Shown here in pieces: positions 11,576 to 24,187 of a stretch of 64,000 nt of DNA (position 1 is the first letter of the stretch; every line of letters starts with the position of its first letter). The notes beneath the pieces are model-generated. The model saw nothing but the letters and a program-made list of their open reading frames with translations. It was not told the DNA's origin and did not search any database. Location of the stretch: contig JAVXUO010000192.1 of the NCBI GenBank assembly GCA_033065855.1, positions 434,001 through 498,000 of the forward strand. Reading direction: 5' to 3'. A program made the translations under genes and the position numbers. This DNA is from Escallonia rubra. Its lineage: Eukaryota; Streptophyta; Magnoliopsida; Escalloniales; Escalloniaceae.

Positions 11576-12090
11576 GGGCGTCGCGAAGGATGCAAGGCCT
11601 CTTGAAGAGAAGTGAAGGTGCTAAGGATAGAGGCCAAAGGCCAACCCTTCGGGAAGGCCGAGGCCGACCCCAAGGGGGAGGCCAAGGCCAACTTCCTTGG
11701 GCAAGTGTCATGGCGCATCGACGGACAACGTGCGAAGTGCGACGGTCGAAGCGTGATGCGGCGTCGCACGATGATGAGTTTCTTGGCGACGAAGTCGCGT
11801 AGAAGAAGTAAGAAGTGCACATGACTTGAGCGTGCACGCTTTGACCGGTTGTGAGCGTTGAAAATGTATGTTGCTTGTACGGACGTGTCATGCAAAGTGG
11901 GACCGTAGTGGGCCTTTGGGTGCGACCAGAATGGGTTGGGAACAGTACTTTAATCTAGTCTTTCCGTTTTAAGAATAATTAGTTGAGAAATCGAGTTACT
12001 GTAGAAGCTCTGATAGAGATATTTATTGGGGTTTTCTTTGCTAATTTGAGATGATTAAATAGTTAAGAATTGATTGATTGATTGACTAAC

Positions 12091-15000
12091 TGTAACGACC
12101 ACAGAAATTCAGTGCTTCGTCGCCCCAATCTCCCGGGTCGGTAACCTACCGGATCACATCAAACCTATCAAATCTGTTCACTAACACATATTCTAAATCA
12201 TCTACTTTAACATCAACTCAGATTTCTTAAAGTACTTGATTACAAACTGCTTAGCTTAAACTATTACAGCTTAGGTCCTTCACAACTCAAATTCCTAAGG
12301 ACCAATTAACAGTACCGACCCGCGCAGTAGTGATGGGCTCACCGGAATCTCACACAGACTCTAAACCCCATTCCCGAGTAATCTACTGTTGATCAAAATC
12401 TGCCGAAAGGAATCAAACGAAGGGTGAGCTTTCGAGAGCTCAGTAAGGTCGCACAAGGAATACAAAAAGATTACAACACGATTCCAAAGAATCCAACCAA
12501 CGATGATTTCCAAACACTTCAAACAATAAAAAACTCAATGATTTCCAAAACAATCAAAATTCGTCATAAATAAATACCAAAATAGACAAATACAATCACG
12601 ATGGGTTCCAAAACGATAAATAAAAGATTCTTTCCAAGATACAACAAAGATTTCTCGAGGGATTTCAAACCATTTGAGATAGTCCTTTCTTAGTTGTTTC
12701 CATAACAATCATGGTTAACAATCATGTTACATATGGTGCAGATAAAATAAAAAATCAACATTGATCCTGGGCTGTTACGATGTCACTCAGGCAAAGTTGG
12801 TTGTGTACACATGCATGATGTACCATAATAATTATTAGTCTCATTGGGTACTAGCCTGCATTTCATGCAGGATTCAAACCAGCCTTATACCGCCTCCCCA
12901 CAAAACGGATACCCAGTTCAACAAAGAAAAATCAACAATATCAATGAGAGTTAACATAAGCTCAAATCACCGAAATCAATTCAGGTCCCAATAACCATAA
13001 CGTACTGGTATATGTCATCATTCAGAATTCCAGAAGAAAAATCACAAATAAATAGCAAAACGATTGCAAACAGTTATCAAGTTTAGGCACAACAATTCGG
13101 AAGAACGGATACAAGCAATTATCAAATTTGCCCAGCATGCAATAACAGGCGAGCATCACAAGATTTCCAAACAATCGATTCAGGTTCAATATTGGGGTTT
13201 TCTGGCAATAACATGCTGATATCAATACATAATTCAGAGTTCGAAATTAGTCATAAGTAAATCAAAGGAGTACTTATGAGTATGAGTTATGAAAATAAGG
13301 GTTCGAACGAAAGCCCTTACCCAGGGTTCAGGTAGAATCCCTTACCTGGATCCGTAGCTAAATTATCCTAATCGAAAGTCTTTAGCTTTAACCTAAATGG
13401 AACAATCAACTAATTAGAATACAGTCTATAGTACAATATTATAACTTAATACGGACTCACACATACTCCCAAAATGAACCTCTTTCACCGCATATGTAAA
13501 ATTGTCAAAATGCCCCTCTCGGACTTAAATCACCAAAATGGTCTTCTCATAAGTAGAATCACTATAATAACCTTACTGTATGTAATTTTACCAAAAAAAT
13601 ACCTTTCTTAGGTCAAATTACCAAAATACCCCCTCGATGTAGCAAATTACCAGAATACCCCCTCTTACACTTAAATCATCAAAATGACCTTTCCGTAAGA
13701 AAAATCACTAAAATATCCATGCTGTATGCAAATTTTCTCAAAAATACCCTTATGGGTAAAATTACCAAATACCCATCGGGTGGCAAATTACCAAAATACC
13801 CCTGGGGGTTTCCGGCACCGAAAAAATCCCAAAAATATCTTAAAATGCTATTTTAAGTATCCTGATGTCATTTGTGGAGTAAAAAATATTTTAGAGAATT
13901 TTCGCCCGAAAATCCCGAACGGGTGTCTAGACCGAGCTCTAAAATGCCAGTTTCAGAAAAAGTGCCTATTGGCCTCAGAATAGCACGAAATTTTATATAT
14001 GAATTATATCAGAAAAATAAGATTTTTCTAAAATTTTCAGATCAAAATAGATTGGTTTGCTATGCTAAATAATTCAATAAATTTCTTTAATCGGTACCCC
14101 AATTTAATGCTCTTTGTGGACACCGAAAATTCTCGAAACATTCCAGAGCGTACGTATTGTAAAAATATTGGGGGTTACTGTTTTGGACTTTATCTAATTT
14201 TTGCCGTAACTATTTATAACAATTCGTGAAAAACGCCTAAATTAATTTCCATTTTTAGCAACAAAAACAAACACTATTCAGATCTCACACACACTTTTAC
14301 ACCTAAGCTACATGCAGCTTCTTCCACCTTCAGCTGCTGCACATCAACCATTACATAGTTCACACTCCCTCACTGCAACAGTTAGCCGCACACACTAACC
14401 ACCCACATACACATTAATACTCTTAAAACACACCTTAACACACATTTTAACACTTAAATTTACCCACAATCCACACAACCGAAGAACACACACACACACG
14501 GTACACTAAAAGCACCCCAATCCCTCACCCAATTCACTTCTACCCACTCATTACACCATGATTCCCCCATTACTCCACTGCCCCGAACCCATTCACGCAC
14601 ACAAATTCACACCTTATATACACCACACCAAAAAACCCACGCACCAAAACACACACCCGTACACACAACACACCCCCCACCCACTTCACAATGCTAAAAC
14701 ACACACACACACACACACATGCCAAAAACACACTAACATCAAAAGGGGAAGGCTACCTTCGTGAATTTCCCTCCTGTTACATCTGAATTCCCTCTCCCTC
14801 TGTGCTCTGTTTTTCCTTCCATTCGCTCTGTTCTTTGTTTCTTTTTTCGGTGACTATTCATCTTGCCCTGTTTTGTTTTGGTTTTTTTTTCTTCACCCGA
14901 GACTTCATTATCCAATCCATTATTAAATAATTTAATCTAGCTTAGTCACTTGAGCTAGTAGGTGGTGGCAACTCTGAAAAAAAGCTTCTAAATTATTTTT

Positions 15001-15325
15001 ATAAAATTACACAGATGACCTCAAGCTTTACATATTTACAAAATGACTCCCAAACTTTTAAATATTACGTTTAAGCCCCAAACTTTTCTAATCATTCTTA
15101 ATTTAATTAAACATCACTGAAAATATATACTAGCATTCAATTTATCATTTTTCATCACTAAAACCATAATTTATATTTATGCCCACAATGTTTTCTAAAA
15201 TTACGAAAATGCCCCTAAAATTTCAAATTTTACATTTATGCCCCAAAATTCTTTTAAGCTTCAATACTCCACTAATACTCGAACATTGCCCAAAATTATC
15301 GCCCATTTATTTTTCGAACACCTTG
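12091..15325 (-). mobile_element. Inverted long LTR (Ty3/gypsy family), truncated at its far end
   Basis: The segment starts TGTAACGACC at 12091. Along its length it matches, in reverse complement, the solo LTR at 25426-28986. Shared blocks include CTACCGGATCACATCAAAC (12149 vs 28915), the ATACCCC-rich block and the block ending in AAAATTATCGCC near 15305. The last 45 bp of the family consensus, including its terminal TATTACA, are missing. It interrupts the 3' LTR of the previous gypsy element just after CTAAC (12086-12090), but the rest of that LTR does not reappear, so a deletion is likely. No internal domain is present. Confidence 0.82.
13470..13830. repeat. Degenerate ACCAAAATACCCC periodic block in the LTR
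   Basis: Imperfect copies of TTACCAAAATACCCC(C/T)TC recur every 35-45 bp. The counterpart in the other LTR copy is at about 27000-27390 on the opposite strand. It is therefore a stable feature of this LTR family rather than a local accident. Confidence 0.75.
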
Positions 15326-17193
15326 GTAAATTCAAAGATGAATCTAACATGATAAATATGTTAATTAAAAATTTTGGTCAGTGATTTCCTTACTCTAAGG
15401 TTTGCACTATCCTATTCAGTCGTATGGGTTAAATGTAAAAACATCATAATATACAAGTTCCACATAAGATGTATTTAAAAGAGTGCAAATTTAAAATCTT
15501 AAGCATGTGAGCATGAGTTAAATTCAACTTCATTTATGTTGGGTAATTCTGAACAAATCGTTGTTTATGTGTTTTTATTGTGAGTAATTGAACTCTTAAC
15601 TATTCTATATTTGCATTAGTAATATATTACGATTTTATGTTAACTTTAACAATTAACGAATTTTTTGGGTGGGAGTCCGAGACCACACAACCAATAAATT
15701 TAAAGGTATGCAAATATTACTTTAGATGTGATCCCTATGTTACGGTTAACTAAAGTTTATTACAATTTAATACACACACACACACACAACATAATGATTG
15801 CAAAAAGTATATGTATCATATATAATTTTGATAACCAATTATAGGATAATTTTTTTCTTTGATAAGACCACACGACCAACAAAGTGGCTATATCGCATAT
15901 ATGAGATTTTGAACAGAAATCACATATGTATCAGAAGGAAAAATGGTGCAATTAAATCAAACATTTCTTAGGTACTATATTTGAGAATATCCAAAACCTT
16001 TAAGATGCAAAAATGTTTCCGTGTAATTCTACAAAACTAACTATAAACAAGTTCGTTGTACATAGGGCCTTCACGATCAATAAAAGACATTTTTTAATAT
16101 ACTTAATTAATTTTTTAGCAAAATAAGACTAATTCGTAAATCTTAGACAAGTTATAAGCATTAAATCTTAATGCCGATTAAAATGGAATTGATTGTAACT
16201 ATGAATCGTGATTATTATGGGAATTCAATAGCAAAAGTGGTTGATTAAAACTCGCTATATAATAATAGCCTAATATAATGATATATGGTATCCTTTCCAA
16301 GCTATATAAAGGTTGTATTATATTATGATAAAACAAATATCATTCATAAGAAACCATCCTTAAATGTACTTAGCAGATATAAAAGCTATAACTTGGCGAT
16401 AAATAGTAGTCATAGAAGATGTGAAAAATAATTTCAACACTCCGAAATAAAAACACGTCATCTTAATCAATTGAACGTTCTCATTAATAGCAGCTTACAA
16501 GAACTAAAATCACACATATGTATGAAAAATGGGATATTATGTGGACGTTTTGTTAAATATATTTTGTAAAAAGTAATAACTTATTTGAAAGTGATAAGGT
16601 GTACGCATAAGTCCAGTTAAATTTAAAATGCAACATTATTTCTTTTAGATTATTACTTAATCATTATAAGAACCTCATGAACATGTTTATATATAATACC
16701 TTAAAAGCCCTTTGAAGTTCAAAAACGGATACATGAAAGCGTAACCATATCTTTAATTACAACTACAATACTATTTTCTATTTAGCTCTACATGGTACCA
16801 CGACTATTCTACTATTCTAAGTGCTAAGTCAATATTCTTTTGAAAACCTACTTGACAACTTAAAACAAAAGCTTAGAAAATGCAAGTAAACAAACATGTA
16901 TGTTCAAATATCTCATAATAATTGCATGCAGCCTAATCAAACAAATAATATTATTTAATAATCGAAAGTTAGGAGCAAGGCAAGTGAATTCATTGTTTTT
17001 AATATTTTACTTAAGTTAGCCATGATTAATTTAGGTACTAAAGTTATTATTTATAGCCAAATAAGATACTCTTATAAGGTTAATATGTTTTTTGTTACCA
17101 TATGTGGTACGTATTGATATACTTTTTAAGACCTTATGATATACAATATTTTATAAACCGACCCAAGTTTGGTCTCGGATTACTGGGCTGGTT
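15326..17193. other. AT-rich intergenic stretch, no gene seen
   Basis: No frame above 60 codons, no recognisable domain and no clear element termini. A short (CA)n run lies at 15774-15788. Confidence 0.6.
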
Positions 17194-17196
17194 TTA

Positions 17197-17855
17197 GAGG
17201 CCGTTTGTGATTGATTATGAAAAGCAGATTTCAGCTTAAATCTGAATCAGTTTTCAAAATCAGATTTAATCTACTTTAAGTAGAATCAGTTTGCTGTTTG
17301 GCAAAATTAGTTGTGAACTAGCTTAAAGTTACAAAAAGTGTTTGGATAGAAAGTGATTAAATCGGTTTTGATATGGCAAAATAACCATAAAGGACAGTAC
17401 ATAAATAAAGTTTATAATATCAATTTAGTAAAGTAATGTTAAGATAACTTTCATTTGAAAATAACTACAATATACGAAATTTTTTATTGAAGAAGCTATT
17501 TTTGACCACCTACAAAAGTTGTTATTTCTTATTCTGACTTAAAAATACCAACAATCTCACATTAGTGCTTATCTTACGATAACTTTTCCAAATTACAAAT
17601 AGAGTCTACCTTAAAAGTCACACCCAATAATTAGTTAAAAGGGTTTGAAATGTCTTTTGGGGATGTGATGGTAAATTAAAAAGTCAAATCTGATTATGAA
17701 AAAAGTGATTAATCCTCATTTTTTCAGGATTATGGATTTAATCAGTTTTTAGCTTTTTTAACCAGATTAAATCTCATAATCTCGTTTGCCAAACACTCAC
17801 ATTTAATCTAGATTAAATCAGGTTTGACCATCCAAAATCAACCCCAAACATCCTC
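17197..17855. mobile_element. PIF/Harbinger-like (Tourist) MITE, 659 bp
   Basis: The ends GAGGCCGTTTGTGATTGATT and, in complement, GAGGATGTTTGGGGTTGATT are imperfect inverted repeats. The trinucleotide TTA flanks them at 17194-17196 and 17856-17858, the target duplication of PIF/Harbinger elements. There is no coding capacity. A diverged relative is at about 49470-50104. Confidence 0.8.
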
Positions 17856-17858
17856 TTA

Positions 17859-18620
17859 GACTAAGAGGGAGAGGGGGAGGGGGGAGAGAGAAAAAAAAGA
17901 GATCGGTGGGTTACTGGTCGTGTATGACCAGTGGTTGGTGCGGCGGTGGCGGTTCCAATCCGGTGGTAGATGCTCCGTCGATGGTGTTAACGTTGCACTG
18001 GTGACCGATGGTTGGTGATCCAATGAGTGGTGTGTGGTGACTGGTTAGTGGATTTGGTGGTAGATGCGCCGGTGATGAAGTTGCGCAGGTGATTGAGGGC
18101 CGGTGATCGACATCACGATGTTGGTGATCCGCCGACAATGATATTGGTGATCGATCGATGATTGATCTGGACGCGGGCAACGGTTGGTAGATGTGTCGGC
18201 GATGACATTGGTGACTACTGGTTGGTGATCGATCTGGACGCCAACAATACTGATCTGGGCATCGAAATAAATCTAGGCCATGGATTATGGGGGATTAGGT
18301 GATTTAGTGGTTCGGAGACGATATGGTGGCAACAACACGGACGTCGGCCGTACTGATCTGGGTGCTGAAAAAAATTCTAGGCCGTCGATGATTGGGCATT
18401 AGATGATTTGGTGGTTCGGCGGTGATGACAACATGGTAACAGAGCAGCCACACGACGGCAGGTCGTGGCAAATGGGTTTGTGTTTTTGTGGTGATCTGAC
18501 TTTGAGTTAGGCGTTTGTGATTGAATCGGTTTGATATATAGACACTCATGAGTGGCTCTTGATACCATGTTAATGGTATTAAGGAGAACATAAGATGGTT
18601 TGGAAGATAGAGATGCATAT
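17859..18620. repeat. GGTGGT/GATCGAT-rich low-complexity region with internal duplication
   Basis: The stretch is full of short GTTGGTGATCGAT-like repeats. 18250-18313 and 18355-18419 are imperfect copies of one 65-bp segment (GATCTGGG...AAATCTAGGCC...TAGTGGTTCGG). Minus-strand frames here are low-complexity and match nothing I know. Confidence 0.6.
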
Positions 18621-20310
18621 TAAGATGGTGTATAAAGATGTATACAAAGGGCTCTAGTTATAGAGCAAAGGGATTGACTTGTGTGGTAACTGTGAGTGTA
18701 ACTTAGGATAGGCCTTATCTGTATATATTTCCTCTTCCAACAATTGAAAGACTAGGGTAAAGTAACCTAATAATGGAGTTACTTTACCTAGTAGCATATC
18801 TTTTTTTTTTTTTTTTTATCTCAGAGTGTAATGTGTTTAACCATGTTTCTACACATTTTCATTATTAAAATGGCCTATGAGGTACTCCATATTACAAGCT
18901 ATCCTCCTGTTTCCAAAACCAAAGTACCCTTGTGCCAAACTGCACACACCATTTCCAATCGGCGCAGCATATTTGAAAAAAACAAAAACAAAAAAACCTA
19001 GCCGGTGCTTCTCTTACTCCAACTGACGTTGCAAGCTAACCGCCTGTTTCCAAGCTTAATGCACCCTAATACTCCAACCGTCTGTTTTCAACCTGAAGAG
19101 GAAAATACGGGCATATATCTACGTTTCAATATCGTGAGTGTTGATCGGAGTTGAGGAATTAAAGTTAAAGAAGGTCCCTCTTCTTTTAACAATGGGTAAC
19201 AATAACTAAGGCAAATGACACCAGCATTACCTGGCCACTGTAATTGTGGACATCAACAGTTATCATCAACAGTTATCTGTGCCATTCTCTTGCATCAAAT
19301 AGTGCCCAACAATGGAAGGGTTTTATTGTGCTACGGCATAGAAGGAAAGGAAATCAAAAGAGTAGCTTTATCATGTATACGACAACACCCGCGCACCTCT
19401 GCAATTTCCTGAACCTTCCCAAACCCAATCACTTCTTCTGATTTTTAGGCGGATAAAACATTCGGCCAACATAAATTTTTAGTGTTGGATTACTTTGTGG
19501 ATAGTGGGTTCAAACTTCAGGGAATTTTCCCACAATCATCTTCATCTTCTAGTAAATCAACAGTGTAACATTTTCTCCCTCGTCGTTGCTCTAGTAGGAT
19601 TCTTGTATTGGTCCCTACCCTTCGCATGTTGCGCCCCCCCTTTTGTAACTTCTATTTTTCTGTCTCGACCTTTTACCATTGGCTTTGGCTACTAGCCATT
19701 TCCGTGCAAACCTTTATGTTATGTTGTCAGTTCCGCGAATGATGACTGCCATTTCAACATCATGTTACTTGGTGTTAGAAAACATGTCAAAATGACATAA
19801 TTTGGCAACGTATATATTTTCTTGCACTGCTCATATTTGGTGGAATTCCTAATTGAGGTTTAAACCTTTAGTACTAATTATTATGTTTGCTCCGTCGGTT
19901 CATCTTCTCTTCACACATAGTCATTAATCACTTTACTCGCACACATGTTATTACATTAATAACATGATTACATGTGTACAAATAGACAAAGCTCATTCGA
20001 TGCACACAATTTCTTTTCCATCGATACATCTTGCAATTTGCAGTTGATAAACTTCTGCGTCTATGCATTTTTCTTCATAATCTCAATTTTTTTTTTGTGC
20101 AATATGTAAAAACTCAATTAGCATACGTGTTTACAAATGTGTTAAAGAGAGTGACAACCTTATATAACCTTATCATGATGAGATGAGAATGAATCTGTTT
20201 GCCATGGGGGATGGACGCTAGGCCAGCACACGCAGCTCGGACACTGATAATAAATGTGAAGTCAGCAGGCCTTGCACTAATTTCTTTTACCATTTTCTGA
20301 AGATAGTTGA
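18621..20310. other. Intergenic stretch, no gene seen
   Basis: No supported gene or complete element. It contains a T-tract at 18802-18818. Frames of about 65 codons at 19215-19441 have no recognisable features. Confidence 0.5.
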
Positions 20311-20716
20311 TATAGCTAAAAATATACCATCAATAAGCATACGACACGTGTCAATTATGACTCACGGTCAAACTTGGTTAATTACCAGATTGGTATTTAC
20401 CTTATTAGGAATTAGAATTCTAAAAGGATCCTAATGGAATCCTTAAGAATTATAACGTGATCCTTAAAGATCTGGCCCAACGCCCAGCCGTCAGGCTCCC
20501 TACCTACAGTTATATAAAGGGGACTACCCCAGGTACACAAATAAGTTCGCACACACAGTCTTTCTTGTTTTCTCAGAGTTCTATCCTGTATCTGCGCTCT
20601 GACTTAAGCTTATGAGAATTCGCCGTCAGGAACTCCACAAGCCGGTCACTCATTTTCTATCTTGTAGGTCATCATCCCAAACTAGGCTTCTCGATCAAGT
20701 ATTTAGTAACAACAAA
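20311..20716 (+). mobile_element. Tat-type Ty3/gypsy LTR, 3' part
   Basis: The segment matches 41370-41818 almost throughout: AAAAGGATCCTAA, GTGATCCTTAAAGATCT, the TATA region, TTCTTG-TTTCTCAGAGTTCTA and GATCAAGTATTTAG. A TATA box (TATATAAA, 20511-20518) and a downstream leader are visible. It is followed directly by a TTGGCGCC primer-binding site, so this is the 3' end of a 5' LTR. The upstream repeat-bearing part of the LTR is missing. Confidence 0.8.
20511..20518 (+). promoter_or_regulatory. TATA box of the Tat-type LTR
   Basis: TATATAAA followed by GGGGAC lies about 200 bp before the LTR end. The equivalent region of the second copy is CTATAGAAAGGG near 41620. Confidence 0.6.
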
Positions 20717-20870
20717 TTGGCGCCATCCATGGGACCTGCCAGCCTAGCCAATTCACCTAAAGATAACCTACATCGAAAAAAATCCAGAAGATTATTTATT
20801 ATGAGCTGCCGCCAGTAGCCAAGACCTACTCCTACAGTACTGCACATTGATGAACTAATCCTAGAGTAAC
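20716..20870 (+). mobile_element. Primer-binding site and leader of a Tat-type element
   Basis: AATTGGCGCCATCCATGGGA at 20715-20734 resembles the 'TTGGCGCCGTCTGTGGGA' primer-binding site typical of the plant Tat/Retand group. About 130 bp of leader or gag start follows before similarity to anything known is lost. The rest of the element is absent. Confidence 0.7.
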
Positions 20871-22812
20871 TGAGGCACAAGCATTGCCAATGCGTCTAAT
20901 GAATCAGAGCACTTTGCGAACCTATGTTGATAGCATCACTATATATCTGGTAAAATTGCTAGCTCATCGGATCAGCCGCGTATATGAAAGGAGAGGGTAT
21001 GAATCTATGTCAATGGTTGGTATGTGCTGCATATAAGAGAGGAGAGGATATAAATCTATGTCAATGGTTGGTCTGTGTGCGTGTGTGTATGGGTGTGTGC
21101 GTGTAGATAGAGAGGGAGGGAGAGAGAGGGGGATGGAGGGAGGGGGCGGGGGGAGAAGAAGAAGAAGAAGAATTGACATGGTAGGGATTTGTTTTTGTTG
21201 ATTAGGTATCATGTGATTTACTTAGCCAAAACATCTGAGATTGGAAAATTGCTAATAATGTTATTTAAAGAAAAAGCAGGCTTATGATATGATCACCCAA
21301 AAAGCTTGTCCGTTTAACTTAAGTTGACGGTATTTTCCGATTGCTACTGAGCAAATTGCTTTTGTGCGTATTCCCAAGGACTTGAAAGAAGCTTGTTTGA
21401 CCCTTGAAGGTCTAAGCCTCTCTTTCCAGTAACTAAAAAGGAAGTCTTTTTCCTCTAAAAATTGGATTATCGATCAGATTGCATATTCCTAGATTCAAAA
21501 TCGAAGGTGTTAACAACTTTTAAGTGGTTTGTTGAAAAATAAGGCACCTGATTCAATGCAAGATAATATGACATTGTTTAGGTAACATCTCAAAGTATGT
21601 TTTTAGTTGACTTGATTGCCATACTGATGAATTCTCTATCTAGGCATATACATACTTGTGTATCTTTGTTGTAAAATATGTGATGTTTGACCGGGACAAG
21701 TAATAGGATTAGTGCTTTTGAATTCGGCTATTAAGGAGAAAAACTTTCATGTAATTGTTGCTGAAGTTATGTTCATTGTTAGGAAAATATATGTTGTTTG
21801 CATGTAGATTTTTTTTTCTAGAGTTGTGCAGTTGATTTCAGTTGCGTAGCCTTTCAAAAAGATATTGGTGTTGTACAAACTTTGTGCTGAACTCTGGGAA
21901 CATATTTGCCAAATAGATTTTTTAATGCGGTTTATAGTCTCCAAATGTTCAAAATGAAAGGTGGATCCCCAAAAGTGGACTAATTTCTAGGTACTTTTGA
22001 AGCTATTTATCTCGAATGTAGTTGGGCAGGATAAATCCTATTGATTATACATGTTGATATAAATAGATTGAAGACATAGTTTACTGATGGAGTTTGTTGC
22101 TTTTTCTTTCTTGATCTTGGTAAGTTGCTGAATTTGCTTTAAGAGTTGTGGTCTATTGGACGATGCCAGAACCCTGACAAGGAACAGAAGGGAAAGTGAT
22201 TTGAAGCACTCCCTTCAGACAAAAGTGCTTTAAAGGAGCAATTGCCGCGTCAAGAGAGTTAAATTTTGGACTATATATGTTGTTAAACAGCCTCCTCTTG
22301 AGGACTTTTTTCTTCTTTTTTGTTTCTGCGAGCCTTTTTAATGGTTAGGATCTTAAATGCTGACTCCCATTTTTAAGTAGGATGAAAAATATCTTATTCT
22401 TTTTTTTTCCTCCTAGGCGACCTTAACGGTGAAGCAAAGCATCATTGCTTCATCTTTTTTTGTAAATAAAAAAGAAACCAAGATTGAGTTAACATGATGT
22501 TGGTTGCCTACCGCCACTCGAATGCCTTCTAATACAAGAGATTGTGTTCATGAGAATGTTGACAATACATATGTATACTACTGAGAAGGGGCTTGCTAAG
22601 TTGTCCTATTATATTTTACACAAGATACGCGAGCTCTTATTAATGTTTCGTGAATTAACATAGAATACTAATTGAAGAACCACTTTGTAAACAAGCTACG
22701 TGCATCACACATGGAGAACAACTTGTGATGCACGTGGAGAACAACTAGCGTACATAAAAGCACTCTTTAATTAAGGAAGGAGAAATGTAATTCCATAATA
22801 CAATTTTTGACA
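20871..22812. other. Intergenic stretch with GA-rich microsatellite, no gene seen
   Basis: A duplicated 55-bp segment (ATATGAAAGGAGAGG... and ATAAGAGAGGAGAGG..., each followed by TATGTCAATGGTTGGT) lies at 20982-21078. A GT run and then a GAGGGAGG/GAAGAAG-rich run follow (21080-21172). Short frame pieces near 21360-21440 and 22140-22260 look peptide-like but cannot be assigned. Confidence 0.5.
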
Positions 22813-23879
22813 TCAATCAGATTTTTTTAAAATTCTGAGTCCCTTCCAGCGGGATTCCATGTAATTGGAGTCCTTAACCTGTGCATACACTCCACACTTG
22901 AAAAAATGCGAGTGTCCTCCTCGACTGGGTGCTTCAAACTTGAGAACACCGTCAATGACCACCTTCACCATTCTGGCATCTACATCGTAGATCATGTTTT
23001 GCCGGAACCACCGATCGTCGATGTTGGGAACAATGACTGGACCCCTGTAGTACGAAAGTGTACCCTTGTACGTTCCAAGCATTAAGGTCGTCGCGTGCGA
23101 CCTTGCCCCGAAAATCTGCATGATGCATGCACCCGAAGTTCCCTGTGGAATATAACCATATCCTTCGAATTGCCAAACACCAGAAGAAAAGTCATAGCCC
23201 TGATAGATACATAGATGGAGAGAGAGAGAGAATGACATGTGGTTATTTAATCTAGCATGAAATTTTGGTAAAAATATTAAATCCTGCAATTATAATTGCA
23301 TGAAGTTTCATTGGGTACAACAGTTCTTTGGCCGGAATGTCAAAAGAGTTGGCAAATATTGTATTTAAAATGCTGCACATTTTTGAAAAGATATTGCTCA
23401 ACACTAATTGGCAGCAAACGCAGGATCCCACAACGCATAGATTTGGCGTATGAAATTGGCTGCTTACAGCGGGGTGGAAGAGACCTATGCTATAGCAGGA
23501 CATTCAAAATTTCCCAAAAAAACATGGCAATGGTCGATCACTTGAGATTTCATACTTCAAACAGGCTTGTTTTTCTGTTGCATAAAATGGCCTTTAAAAA
23601 CGCAATACTCACGTGTATACGAATCTCAGTACGGGGATTAGTTCGACTGGTACGAGAGTGAGGCTTATCAGTCTTGTACACCCACAACTTGTGAATTCCG
23701 TCGATGAAGCTGTATCGTTGGTCTTCTGGAACATTATAGGGCTTCTCAATTACAAAATTGGACTGATCTAGTGGAAGGGAGACGAATCCATCAGTGGGAT
23801 CGGCAGCTTGTACTGAACGGTTCCTCCAGATGAGAGAAAGAGAAGTTAAGCACAACAGATACACAAAGGAAGAAGTCAT
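22813..23879 (-). CDS. Citrate-binding-protein-like secreted protein (alginate lyase 2 fold)
   Basis: Two exons on the minus strand, 23879-23613 and 23199-22813, are joined by a 413-bp intron (donor GTGAGT, acceptor TATCAG) in phase 0. They give 217 residues. Residues 1-25 are a signal peptide (hydrophobic run YLLCLTSLSLIW, then SVQA before ADPTDGF). The rest matches what I know of Hevea citrate-binding protein and its plant relatives, PF08787 family: ADPTDGFVSLPL, NPRTEIRI, GYDFSSGVWQFEGYGYIP, SPIVP-type GPVIVPNIDDRWF, DVDARMVKVVIDGVLK and MESRWKGLRILKK. The usual length is about 210-240 residues, so the gene looks complete. Hevea CBP is a vacuolar/lutoid protein that binds citrate; the role here is inferred from similarity only. 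The start is the only ATG before the signal peptide. A hAT MITE begins 309 bp upstream of it. Confidence 0.92.
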
Positions 23880-24187
23880 TTTCTCTTACCTTGAAGAATG
23901 TACACGAGAAGAAGGGGGACTAACGAAAAGATATATGAATGGTAAGAAACAACTGTATCGGGTCTTGTACGTGTATATGGGCGGAAAACTTAGAAGGATT
24001 TTGGATTTTAATAGGGCATGGTTGTAGTCCGTCTTGTCATATTTCTGAGAAAGCAAAGGATGAACTGCATGGAGTTGACAAAGCTTAAAAACAATATCGC
24101 TGACTTGAGTTTCTCCATGACATTTGGAGTCACAAGATAAGAACATTAATAACGTACCCGAATATCGAAAAAAGGCTCACGCAGAGT
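23880..24187 (-). promoter_or_regulatory. Putative proximal promoter of the citrate-binding-protein-like gene
   Basis: The 308 bp between the start codon and the hAT MITE must hold the proximal promoter unless the MITE supplies it. A TATA-like ATATATC (minus strand, about 23922-23928) lies roughly 45 bp before the ATG, which would leave a very short leader. No other clear element is seen. Confidence 0.3.

Larger units (their letters stand above)
9229..11944 (-). mobile_element. Solo LTR of a second LTR retrotransposon, tandem-repeat-rich U3
   Basis: The segment begins TGATGCC and ends GGGAACA, and is flanked by the exact 5-bp duplication GTACT (9224-9228 and 11945-11949). Read on the minus strand it is TGTTCCC...GGCATCA. 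There is no primer-binding site, polypurine tract or coding region, so it is a solo LTR of 2,716 bp. A TATA box (TATAAATA, minus strand, 9544-9551) lies about 315 bp from the 3' end, giving a short R-U5. Upstream of it, most of U3 is three tandem arrays. GC content is far above that of the surroundings. Confidence 0.88.
3101..12090 (+). mobile_element. Ty3/gypsy LTR retrotransposon, decayed, with nested insertions
   Basis: The 5' LTR survives only as 3101-3235, because the CACTA element interrupts it. The primer-binding site follows at 3238, the internal region is 3236-5631 (only about 2.4 kb), and the 3' LTR starts with TGTAATACC at 5632. A copy of 5' LTR bases 3101-3210 recurs at 11975-12090, with about 95% identity by eye. 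The 3' LTR is interrupted by a hAT MITE (6598-7216) and a solo LTR (9229-11944), and is cut 25 bp short of its end by an inverted LTR at 12091. Without insertions it would be about 3.1 kb. The internal region lacks almost all of gag and pol. Confidence 0.8.

Noticed and set aside
11269..11895. 208-codon arginine/proline-rich frame
   Set aside because: GC-rich tandem repeats read on the minus strand of the solo LTR; low complexity, no domain.
19215..19695. Three frames of 65-66 codons as small genes
   Set aside because: No domain, splice structure or composition bias; expected by chance in this length.
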